NCBI GenBank assembly: GCA_030427145.1 | Contig: JAUHWT010000006.1 | Coordinates: 124,001 to 188,000 of the forward strand | Direction of reading: 5' to 3' | DNA from: Alphaproteobacteria bacterium | GTDB lineage: Bacteria > Pseudomonadota > Alphaproteobacteria > Rhodobacterales > Rhodobacteraceae | DNA length: 64,000 nucleotides | In this document: in pieces, positions 52,447-60,541 of the stretch | How the letters are laid out: the number at the start of each line of letters is the position of its first letter | Numbering within the stretch: position 1 is the stretch's first letter | The notes under the pieces: generated by a model | What the model was told of the DNA's origin: nothing | Databases searched by the model: none | Seen by the model: only the letters and a program-made list of their open reading frames with translations | Program-made: the position numbers and the translations under genes

Positions 52447-53787
52447 TCATTGATCCGCCCAGGTGTTGAGCCAGTTCGCGGTGCGCAGGAGCCGCCCGTC
52501 ATTGCCGGGGCTGCCCACCAGCTGCACGCCCAGCGGCAGACCGTTGGAGGCGGTCAGAAGCGGCAAACTGATGGCGGGTGTGCCGCAAAGGGTCCAGACC
52601 CCGTTGAAGATCGGGTTGCCGGTGCTCCCGAGGCCCTCCGGAGCCGGGCCGGTGGCGGAGGGGCAGAGAATGGCGTCGCAGCGCTCGAATATTTCCTCCA
52701 GCGCGGCGTTCAGGAGCTTTTGCCAGTCCAGCGCGGCCAGGTAGTCCCGTGCGGGTATCGCGTTGCCGGTCTCCAGTGCCTTGACGGTCTCCGGGCCGAG
52801 CCTGTCGAGACCATCGCGGAAATAGCGGTAGTAGTAGCGCGACATCTCCGCGAAATTGACGATCATACGCTGTTCGGCGGCGCTGTCGAAAAGGGATGGA
52901 AGATCAACCTCGAAGACCTGGTCGCCCAGTGCCTCAACCAGTTCGCCAAAGGCTGCATGGACGTCCGGATGCGCATCATCCCAACCAGGCGGGCGAACGA
53001 AGGCAAAGACCGGTTTCAGCGGCGGTTCCGACCGCCCGGTCTCCAACAGGTGCGGTGCAGGAGTGAGCGAGGTCTGAAGATCGGCCGGATCATGGCCGAA
53101 CAGCACGTCCGCGATCAGGGCGGTGCCCAGCGGATCACGGGCGAAGACACCGACCGTGTCGAGCGTGTGCGACTGCATCAGGATGCCGCGGCGGGGAATG
53201 GCGCCAAAACTCGGCTTGAACCCGGTCACGCCACAATAGGAGGCGGGCCGGATGACCGAGCCGCCGGTCTGCGTTCCCACCGCCAGCGGGATCATGCCAT
53301 CGGCGACCGCGGCCGCGGACCCGGCGGATGAACCGCCCGGCGTGTGGCCGGTGTCGTGCGGGTTGCGGGTTTTGCTCGGGTGCAGATAGGCAAGTTCCGT
53401 CGAGGTGGTCTTGCCCATGATCACCGCGCCGGCCTGGCGCAGACGCTCAACCACCCATGCGTCCGCCGTAGGAACCCGGCCCGCGTCCACCGGACAGCCG
53501 TTTTCCGTTGGGATTTTGGCGGTGTCGATGATGTCCTTCAGCCCAATGGGCAGACCGTGCAGCGGGCCGACGGGGCGGCCCGATTTGCGGTGGGCGTCCA
53601 GACCGCGCGCCTGGTGCCGGGCGAATTCCGGGTCGAACCAGGCCCAGGCCTGAACCTCCGGTTCGCGGGCCTCGATCCGCGCGATGCATATCTCGACCAG
53701 GTCGACCGCGCTCAAGGCCCCGCTCGCCAGCCGGTCGCGCAGATCGACCGTGTCGGGCGTTTGGGATGCGGGCAGACTACCCTCCAT
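52447..53787 (-). CDS. Amidase-signature-family amidohydrolase
   Basis: 446 residues. The Ser-cisSer-Lys triad is K84 (IGLKDIID), S153 (GHTPGGSSAGSAAA) and S177 (GTQTGGSVIRPAS). Family members cleave aliphatic or aromatic amides, or allophanate. It begins 10 bases inside the end of dctM (the ATG lies at the GGAGGG of the stop region), so it is coupled to the TRAP genes and could release ammonia from the imported compound. The substrate is unknown. Confidence 0.92.
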   Translation of the reverse strand: MEGSLPASQTPDTVDLRDRLASGALSAVDLVEICIARIEAREPEVQAWAWFDPEFARHQARGLDAHRKSGRPVGPLHGLPIGLKDIIDTAKIPTENGCPVDAGRVPTADAWVVERLRQAGAVIMGKTTSTELAYLHPSKTRNPHDTGHTPGGSSAGSAAAVADGMIPLAVGTQTGGSVIRPASYCGVTGFKPSFGAIPRRGILMQSHTLDTVGVFARDPLGTALIADVLFGHDPADLQTSLTPAPHLLETGRSEPPLKPVFAFVRPPGWDDAHPDVHAAFGELVEALGDQVFEVDLPSLFDSAAEQRMIVNFAEMSRYYYRYFRDGLDRLGPETVKALETGNAIPARDYLAALDWQKLLNAALEEIFERCDAILCPSATGPAPEGLGSTGNPIFNGVWTLCGTPAISLPLLTASNGLPLGVQLVGSPGNDGRLLRTANWLNTWADQ

Positions 53788-55195
53788 AGAACAACTCCGG
53801 CAGGTAGAACACGATCTGCGGGAAGGCATACATCAGGACCATGGAAAGGATGACGCAGAAGAGGAACGGCATCACGCCCTTGAAGATATGCGTCAGCTTG
53901 ATCCCCGGCGGTGCGATTCCCTTCAGGTAATAGGCCGACATGGCCATGGGTGGCGTCAGGAAACTGGTCTGCAGGTTCAGGGCAACCAGGATGCCGAAGA
54001 ACAGCGGATCAATGTCAAAGAACGCCAGCAGCGGCAGGAAGATCGGCACGAAGATGATGATGATCTCCGACCATTCCAGCGGCCAGCCGAGCAGGAAAAT
54101 GATGAGCTGCGCCAGAATCAGGAACATAATCGGTGACAGGTTTAGACCCTCAACGAACTCGGCAATTACGGTCTCGCCACCCAGGTAGGAGAACACGGCC
54201 GAGAAGGTGTAGGAGCCCACGAAGAGCCAGCAGACCATCGCGGTGGTCCGTACGGTCAGATACACGCTTTCCCGCAGTCTCTGCCAGGTCATGGCGCGGT
54301 AGAGCACGGCCAGCAGCATCCCGCCAAGCGCCCCGATGGAGGCGGCCTCGGTGGGTGTCGCCAGTCCGAACAGGATCGACCCCAGAACCGCAAAAATCAG
54401 GAAGGCGAGCGGCAGGAACGATGTGACAATCATCAGCATCAGTTTCCCCATCGGCATGTCGGGGACTTCCTCACTCGTCGGCTTCGGCGCCACACTGGGC
54501 TGCAGGATCGACCGGCCCACGATATAGACCAGATACAGGCCCACAAGCGTCAGACCAGGCAGCAGAGCGGCCGCATAAAGCCGCACGATCGAGACGTTGG
54601 AGGCGGCGGCGTAGACGATCAGCATGATCGACGGCGGGATCAGAATACCGAGCGTGCCGCCCGCGCAAATGATGCCACTGGCAAAGGACGGCTCATACCG
54701 GGCCTTGAGCATGGCGGGCAGGGCGAGCAGACCCATTAGCGTCACTACGGCCCCCACAATGCCGGTCGCGGTCGCAAACAAAGCACAGGTGATCAGCGCC
54801 GCAATACCCATGGAACCGGGCATGTTTTTCGACGCGATGTTCAGGGTCGAGAACAGACGGTCAACGATATTGGCCCGCTCCACGATGTAGCCCATGAAGA
54901 GGAACAGCGGCACGGCGGTCAGAACCTCGTTCGACATCACCGTGAATGTCTGGTTCACAAAGAGGTCGAATATTCGGTTGTTGAAAAACCCCTCAAACCA
55001 GGTCGACCACTGTTCCCAGCTTCCGGCGTTTTCCTCCAGCCGGTTGAAATCGCGCCACATCCGGCGCTCGTCGAAATAGGCGTAGTAGCCAAAGCCGATG
55101 CCCATCGCCATGAGCGTGAAGGCAATCGGGAATCCGAGAAACACAAAGACAATGAACAGCCCGAGCATCATCAGGGCAATTTGGGGGTCGGTCAC
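53777..55195 (-). CDS. dctM: TRAP transporter large permease (DctM)
   Basis: 472 residues, about 12 membrane segments. MMLGLFIVFVFLGFPIAFTLMA opens the protein, and CAGGTLGILIPPSIMLIVYAAAS and the C-terminal SFLTPPMAMSAYYLKG are typical. A longer loop of about 60 residues (ERRMWRDFNRLEENAGSWEQW...) follows the first segment, as in extended DctM forms. It overlaps dctQ by 4 bases and the amidase gene by 11. Confidence 0.93.
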   Translation of the reverse strand: MTDPQIALMMLGLFIVFVFLGFPIAFTLMAMGIGFGYYAYFDERRMWRDFNRLEENAGSWEQWSTWFEGFFNNRIFDLFVNQTFTVMSNEVLTAVPLFLFMGYIVERANIVDRLFSTLNIASKNMPGSMGIAALITCALFATATGIVGAVVTLMGLLALPAMLKARYEPSFASGIICAGGTLGILIPPSIMLIVYAAASNVSIVRLYAAALLPGLTLVGLYLVYIVGRSILQPSVAPKPTSEEVPDMPMGKLMLMIVTSFLPLAFLIFAVLGSILFGLATPTEAASIGALGGMLLAVLYRAMTWQRLRESVYLTVRTTAMVCWLFVGSYTFSAVFSYLGGETVIAEFVEGLNLSPIMFLILAQLIIFLLGWPLEWSEIIIIFVPIFLPLLAFFDIDPLFFGILVALNLQTSFLTPPMAMSAYYLKGIAPPGIKLTHIFKGVMPFLFCVILSMVLMYAFPQIVFYLPELFYGG

Positions 55196-55776
55196 GGCGT
55201 ATGCCCTTTCTCGGCCTCGTTGACCTGCTTCATAAGCAGATCCTCCGTCTCGAACACGTCCTCGTCAGCCTCAAGCCAGACATTTGTGCGCATGGCGTGA
55301 ATGCACCGGCAGACTTGGGCAAGCCCCTGAATAAACAACAGGATACCCGCCGCGACGATGACGGTTTTGAACTGGTAGATGGGAACCCCGGCCGGGCTGT
55401 TTACGGAAACCTCACCGTACTGCCAGGACCGGGCGGCGTATTTCCATCCGGCGAGGATGAGGGCCGTGACGCCGGGGAAAAAAAACAGGATGTAGAGAAC
55501 GAAATCGACCTTGGCCTGGGTGCGCGGCTGCCAGAGACGGTAGAGAAAATCACCCCGCACATGCCCGCCCCGGGAGAGGGTATAGGCCCCGCCCATCATG
55601 AACAGTGTGCCATACATGATGAAGGACACGTCCAGCGCCCAGGCCGTCGGGCTGTTGAGCACGTAGCGCACAAACACCTCATATCCCGTGCCGACCGACA
55701 TGAGAATAATCAGCCAGGCGAACGCCTTGCCGAACCACGCCGACAGGCTGTCAGCGAATTTTATGAAGCCAATCAT
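55192..55776 (-). CDS. dctQ: TRAP transporter small permease (DctQ)
   Basis: 194 residues, four hydrophobic segments, with the DctQ-like opening SAWFGKAFAWLIILMSVGTGYEVFVRYVLN. The charged C-terminus is longer than usual (WLEADEDVFETEDLLMKQVNEAEKG). It starts 63 bases after dctP, with a hairpin in between. Confidence 0.92.
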   Translation of the reverse strand: MIGFIKFADSLSAWFGKAFAWLIILMSVGTGYEVFVRYVLNSPTAWALDVSFIMYGTLFMMGGAYTLSRGGHVRGDFLYRLWQPRTQAKVDFVLYILFFFPGVTALILAGWKYAARSWQYGEVSVNSPAGVPIYQFKTVIVAAGILLFIQGLAQVCRCIHAMRTNVWLEADEDVFETEDLLMKQVNEAEKGHTP

Positions 55777-55803
55777 TTCGCCCCCGTTTAGCGGAAAACG
55801 CCC

Positions 55804-55819
55804 CCGGTGAGGTCACCGG
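55804..55819 (-). terminator. Intercistronic hairpin between dctP and dctQ
   Basis: On the minus strand CCGGTGA-cc-TCACCGG (extendable to 11 pairs with one mismatch) is followed by GGGCGTTTTC. It probably gives partial termination or mRNA protection, keeping binding protein above permease. Confidence 0.6.
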
Positions 55820-55839
55820 AGGCTTTATTGCCGGTTGGA

Positions 55840-56970
55840 TCAGAGCTTGAGCTTGCCCGGGAAGTAATGCTCGTAGGCCAGAGCATAATCCGGTGCGTTC
55901 ATCAGCTCGTAGAAGCCGACCTTCTCAACCCACTCGCGCTGGCTGTCGAGGGTCTTCTTCATGAAGGGATCCTCTTCCAGCGTCGGGATCAGCTCGTCCC
56001 AGGCCTGGATCTGTGCGTCCAGAATTTCCGTCGATGTACGGTGAACGGTCACACCGGCCTCATCCTGGAGCCACTGAAGGTCGTCCGAATAGCGCCGCAT
56101 GGCTTTCGCCGTGTTGGCGGTGGACGCCGCCTCAACGCCGTATTTCAGGATGGCCTGCAGATCCGGGTCCAGATCCTCCACGAAGGTGCGGGAGAACAGG
56201 AACTCGAAGCTCTCCGACGCCTGGTGATAGGAGGACAGGTAGTAGTTTTTCGCCACGTCCTGCGCACCGAAATCCTTGTCCGAGGACGGGTTGTTGAACT
56301 CGAACGCGTCGATCACGCCCCGCTCCATCGCCGGCACGATCTCACCGCCAGGCAGCTGTGCCACGGACATGCCGAGCTTCGTTAGAAGGTCGGCGGCTAG
56401 ACCAACGGTGCGGTATTTGAACCCGTCAAGGTCCGCGACCGTGTTGACCTCGCCCTTAAACCAGCCGAAGGGCTGCGCGAACATCGGGAAGCCCATATAG
56501 CCGATCACGTCGAGCCCCATGATGTCCTGGGTCAGCTCGCGATAGAGTTCCGCGCCGCCACCCTCATAGAACCAGGAGAGCATCGTGGTCGCCGAGCCGC
56601 CGAACACGGGGCCGGTGCCGAAGAGCGATGCGGCCTTGTTCTTGCCGTACCAGTACACCGGCACGGAATGGGCAGCGTCGATCACCCCGTCATTCACGGC
56701 ATCGAGCACCTGGAACGCGGCCACAACCGCACCCGCGGGCAGCACGTCGATTTTCAGGCGGCCACCGGACATTTCCTCAACGCGATGGGCATAGTCCTTG
56801 GCGAACTCGTCCCAGATGTTGGACGCGCCCCAGGACGTCTGCATCTTCATCACGATGGGCGCCTGGGCCAGAACCGCCGGAGCGGCCAGCACGCCGCCGG
56901 CGGACGCACCACCGGCCAGGGCCGACTTCTTCAGAAAGGACCTGCGGTCCAGGTTTGGTTTCTCAGTCAT
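55840..56970 (-). CDS. dctP: TRAP substrate-binding protein, TakP-like, Tat-exported
   Basis: 376 residues. The perfect twin-arginine motif DRRSFLKK (about residues 7-14) is followed by a hydrophobic stretch ending near AVLAQA. MQTSWGASNIWDEFAKDYAHRVEEM and the ligand region FKYRTVGLAADLLTKLG resemble TakP and the protein at 13067. GGGAGGAAAATTCA precedes the ATG at 56970; the 13 residues before it are not signal-like. It is first in dctPQM-amidase, under the palindrome at 57039. The ligand is unknown but probably an organic acid. Confidence 0.92.
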   Translation of the reverse strand: MTEKPNLDRRSFLKKSALAGGASAGGVLAAPAVLAQAPIVMKMQTSWGASNIWDEFAKDYAHRVEEMSGGRLKIDVLPAGAVVAAFQVLDAVNDGVIDAAHSVPVYWYGKNKAASLFGTGPVFGGSATTMLSWFYEGGGAELYRELTQDIMGLDVIGYMGFPMFAQPFGWFKGEVNTVADLDGFKYRTVGLAADLLTKLGMSVAQLPGGEIVPAMERGVIDAFEFNNPSSDKDFGAQDVAKNYYLSSYHQASESFEFLFSRTFVEDLDPDLQAILKYGVEAASTANTAKAMRRYSDDLQWLQDEAGVTVHRTSTEILDAQIQAWDELIPTLEEDPFMKKTLDSQREWVEKVGFYELMNAPDYALAYEHYFPGKLKL

Positions 56971-57038
56971 TGAATTTTCCTCCCTTTGGGCACGTTCCGC
57001 CCGGCCCAACCCTGTTGTCCGGGTGGTATACTAGCGCC

Positions 57039-57048
57039 GTAACGTTAC
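57039..57048. promoter_or_regulatory. Palindrome GTAACGTTAC upstream of dctP
   Basis: A 10-bp perfect palindrome about 70 bases before the dctP start, of the LacI/GalR operator style (half-site GTAAC). The region 57010-57203 holds no gene; it may contain the dctP promoter and the end of the flavoenzyme transcript. Confidence 0.35.
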
Positions 57049-57203
57049 CCGCCTGACCGTCCCGCGCAACCTCCATTTCCATCACAAAACGAAATTGTCA
57101 GCAATTTCCACAGCCTGCCCCGCCCGAACTCAACATCCGGTTGTAGGGTCGGTTTCGGTCGGGCGGCGGGGGAAAGAGGAGGACTCAGGCCCCGCGAATT
57201 GGA

Positions 57204-59648
57204 TCAGGCCCTTACGCGCTGCATTTTTGGGTCATGGAGCGGGTCGAGTGTGGCCTCCGCCGGAACCCGCACGGTCGCAACCTCAAGCTCCCAGGACCCG
57301 GAGCGGATGTAGTCCGCGGTGACGCCCTCCGGGTTGCGAACGTACCCAAGGCCGATTGATTTGTTGACCGTATGCCCAAAACCGCCCGAACTCAGCCAGC
57401 CGACCCTCTCCCCGTTCCGGTAAATGGTTTCCCTGCCGGAAAGCACCACCTCCGGGTCCGCCGTGAAGGTTGCAAGCATCTTGGGCAACGGTTTGGTACG
57501 CTGTTCCTGGATGGCTGCGCGCCCCCTGAAATCAATATTGGATTTCATTTTAACCGCCCAGCCAAGTCCGGCCTGGTCCGGGGTGTGATCCGGGCCTATA
57601 TCGGACGGCCAGGCCCGGTAGCCTTTCTCGAGGCGCAGGGTCTCAATGGCCCGGTATCCGGCATTGCTCAGCCCGTGTTTTGCGCCGGCCTCATGAAGTG
57701 CGGCGTACACGGCGGTGGCATATTCGACCGGCAGATGCAGTTCCCAGCCCAGTTCACCCACATAGGTCACACGCATGGCCCGAACGGGGCATCCCGCGAT
57801 TCCGATGATTTGCGATGTCGCGAACGGGAAGGCGGCGTTGCTCACGTCTGCACGGGTCACGGCTTCGAGAATGTCGCGGGATTTTGGGCCCATAAGCGAC
57901 AGCACCGCAGAACCGGATGTAATGTCAAAAAGCTGGGCATTCATGCCTTCGGGAATGTTCCGCGAAATCCAGTCGAAATCGTGGGTCGCGAAGCCGGTGC
58001 CGGTCACGATGTAGAACTCGTCCTCCGCAACGCGGACCACCGTCAGGTCGCATTCGATGCCGCCCCGTTCGTTGAGCATCTGGGTGTAAATCAGCGATCC
58101 AACCGGCCGCGCCACGTTGTTGGACGCGATCCAGTTGAGCGCGGCTTCCGCATCCGGGCCTTTCAGTGCAAATTTGGCGAAAGAGGTCTGATCGAACAGA
58201 ACCGCGGCCTCGCGCGCGGCTCTGTGCTCCCGCGCCACGGCCTCGTGCCAGTTGGGGCGCTGGAAGCTGTAAATGTCGTGCTGAACCTCACCCGCCGCCG
58301 TATCGGCATACCAGTTTGGCCGCTCCCAGCCGAGTTTTTCACCGAACACCGCGCCATCGGCCTTCAGAAGCTCGTAAAGCGGAGATTTGCGGCAGGGGCG
58401 GGCGCTGTCATGTTCTTCCGACGGCCAGGCCATCGTGTAGTGTTTACCATAGGCCTCGACCGTTCGCGTGCGGATCCAGTCATCGTCAAAATGCGGGCGG
58501 CCAAACCGACGGATATCCACTGGCCAGAGGTCGTAGGGCGGCTCGCCACGTGCAACCCATTCCGCGAGTGCCATGCCCGCCCCCCCGCCGGATGCGATGC
58601 CGAAAGCGTTGAACCCCGCACCCACATAGAAATTCCGCAACTCCGGCGCTTCTCCCAAAATGAAATTGCCATCCGGCGTGAAGCTCTCGGGCCCATTGAC
58701 CAGTTCCTTGATGCCGGCCGTTTCCAGCGCGGGGACACGGCCGAGGGACAGTTCCATGATCTGCTGGAAATGGTCATAGTCGCTGTCGAGCAGGGTGTAG
58801 TGAAACCCCGGTGGAATGCCGTCGGTGGCCCAGGGTTTGGGGTTTGGCTCATAGCCGCCCATGACCAGACCGCCGACCTCCTCCTTGTAATAGGTCAACC
58901 TGTCCGGATCACGCAGGGTCGGCAGATTCGCGGGCATGCCCTCAATCCGCTCGGTCACCATGTACTGGTGCTCCATCGGAACCAGGGGCACGTTGACGCC
59001 CACGGTTTTCGCCAGCGCCCGGGTCCATTGACCGGCACAGGCAACCACAACAGGCGTCTCTATACGACCCTTTTCGGTCTCAACCGATTTGATCACGCCT
59101 TTCTCGACATTGATCGAGAGAACCTTCGTGTCCTCGTATATACGCGCGCCGGCCATCCGGGCACCCTTCGCCAAAGCCTGGGTAATGTCCGACGGGTTCG
59201 CCTGCCCGTCCGTGGGCAGGAACGCGGCCCCGACCACGTCATCCACCGTCATCAGCGGCCAAAGGTCCTGTGCCTCCTTCGGGCTCATCAACTGCATTTC
59301 CAGACCGAAGGAATGGGCGGTGGTGGCCTGGCGTTTTACTTCCGTCCAGCGTTCCTCATTACAGGCAAGCCGCAATCCGCCATTCATTTTCCAGCCCGTC
59401 CCGAGACCGGTTTCCTCTTCCAGGGATTTGTAGAGATCAACGGAGTATCCCAGCATCTGTGTGATGTTGGCGCTCGACCGAAGCTGTCCCACGAGGCCCG
59501 CCGCGTGGAATGTCGTGCCGGAGGTCAGTTTCTTCCGCTCAAGCAGCACCACGTCCCAGCCGAGCTTGGCGAGGTGATAGGCCGTGGAACAGCCAATAAT
59601 TCCGCCACCGATGATGACGGCGCGGGCGCTGGTGGGAAAGTCCGTCAT
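57204..59648 (-). CDS. Dimethylglycine/sarcosine dehydrogenase-like flavoenzyme
   Basis: 814 residues. An N-terminal FAD-binding DAO domain (about 8-400; IIGGGIIGCSTAYHLA and the TTFHAAGL histidine that often binds FAD covalently) is joined to a GCV_T/aminomethyltransferase-like folate domain (about 430-810). This is the layout of dimethylglycine and sarcosine dehydrogenases, which demethylate N-methylated glycines and pass the carbon to tetrahydrofolate. The ATG at 59648 is preferred over the longer frame to 59768. It overlaps the kinase-like gene by 4 bases. Similar paralogues with other substrates are common in roseobacters. Confidence 0.88.
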   Translation of the reverse strand: MTDFPTSARAVIIGGGIIGCSTAYHLAKLGWDVVLLERKKLTSGTTFHAAGLVGQLRSSANITQMLGYSVDLYKSLEEETGLGTGWKMNGGLRLACNEERWTEVKRQATTAHSFGLEMQLMSPKEAQDLWPLMTVDDVVGAAFLPTDGQANPSDITQALAKGARMAGARIYEDTKVLSINVEKGVIKSVETEKGRIETPVVVACAGQWTRALAKTVGVNVPLVPMEHQYMVTERIEGMPANLPTLRDPDRLTYYKEEVGGLVMGGYEPNPKPWATDGIPPGFHYTLLDSDYDHFQQIMELSLGRVPALETAGIKELVNGPESFTPDGNFILGEAPELRNFYVGAGFNAFGIASGGGAGMALAEWVARGEPPYDLWPVDIRRFGRPHFDDDWIRTRTVEAYGKHYTMAWPSEEHDSARPCRKSPLYELLKADGAVFGEKLGWERPNWYADTAAGEVQHDIYSFQRPNWHEAVAREHRAAREAAVLFDQTSFAKFALKGPDAEAALNWIASNNVARPVGSLIYTQMLNERGGIECDLTVVRVAEDEFYIVTGTGFATHDFDWISRNIPEGMNAQLFDITSGSAVLSLMGPKSRDILEAVTRADVSNAAFPFATSQIIGIAGCPVRAMRVTYVGELGWELHLPVEYATAVYAALHEAGAKHGLSNAGYRAIETLRLEKGYRAWPSDIGPDHTPDQAGLGWAVKMKSNIDFRGRAAIQEQRTKPLPKMLATFTADPEVVLSGRETIYRNGERVGWLSSGGFGHTVNKSIGLGYVRNPEGVTADYIRSGSWELEVATVRVPAEATLDPLHDPKMQRVRA

Positions 59649-60541
59649 GTACGGTCTCCGTTGGCATTGAAGTCGGTCAGGGCGGTCCGGAACCGCTCGA
59701 GGTTTTTTGCGGAGTATTCGGAATAGTCGAATTCGATCTCTGACGTGATTTCCGACACCATGCTCCACATGGTCTCACGCAGGAGCGACGCGCATTTCAT
59801 GGCGTCGTATCGGTGCAACAGACCGGCGTCCGGTTCGGTCCCGAAATAGGTGGTAAGCAGTATGAGTTCCGCGTCGCGCGGCAGGTCCGCATTGGTGGCA
59901 AGCCCACCCAGATCGAAGAGCGGTGAGTTTAAACCGCCATATTCCCAGTCCACGAGCCAAAGGCCTTTTTCGCCGCGCAGGATGTTGGCGGGCAGAAGAT
60001 CGTTGTGGCCCAGTACGAGATCCACCGGACCAACGGCCGATTTCAGTCTGGCCGCATCATCCATCAGGTCGGGGATCAGCGGAATATGGCTGGATTTTCG
60101 GTCGCGCAGAAATGCCGCATAGGTATTCAGCACATGAAACACGTTAAAGGCCAGGACCGGCCCGTGCAGCATTTGCGTGACCTCACCATGGACCCGCCGG
60201 ATCAGTGCGGTTGTGTCCCGGAGTGTGGTCTCGTCATGCAGGTCGGCTTCCTCAAGTGGTTCCGCGTCGACATAGTCAATCACCATGATATCCGGTTCGG
60301 CATGACGCACCTCGGGTGACAGGCCACAGGCCGTAGCGGCCCTTGCAATTGAGAGTTCGTTCCAGCGCAATATTCCGTGCTCTGGAATGTCACTGCCCAC
60401 ACGCACCACGTATTTCCGGTCCCCGTCCTCGACCGTGACATTGATGTTGGTGATCCCGCCCCCAAGTGGCTCAATCCCTGCCGGTGCGTCAAAACAGGGC
60501 AGGGAGGCGATTCGGCTGCGCAAGGTATCGGTAAGCGTCAT
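59645..60541 (-). CDS. Choline-kinase-like phosphotransferase
   Basis: 298 residues, APH/choline-kinase fold. The catalytic loop LGHNDLLPANIL (177-188; D181, N186) and metal motif LVDWEYGG (196-203, D198) are intact. LicA-like proteins phosphorylate choline; other family members phosphorylate ethanolamine, aminoglycosides or sugars. It lies between the betaine-type ABC genes and the flavoenzyme, with 4-base overlaps at both ends, so its substrate is probably the imported amine or alcohol. Confidence 0.88.
   Translation of the reverse strand: MTLTDTLRSRIASLPCFDAPAGIEPLGGGITNINVTVEDGDRKYVVRVGSDIPEHGILRWNELSIARAATACGLSPEVRHAEPDIMVIDYVDAEPLEEADLHDETTLRDTTALIRRVHGEVTQMLHGPVLAFNVFHVLNTYAAFLRDRKSSHIPLIPDLMDDAARLKSAVGPVDLVLGHNDLLPANILRGEKGLWLVDWEYGGLNSPLFDLGGLATNADLPRDAELILLTTYFGTEPDAGLLHRYDAMKCASLLRETMWSMVSEITSEIEFDYSEYSAKNLERFRTALTDFNANGDRT

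Noticed and set aside
57372-59726. 784-codon open frame on the + strand
   Set aside because: Exact antisense of the dimethylglycine-dehydrogenase-like gene; no domain recognisable, and high GC keeps the opposite strand open.
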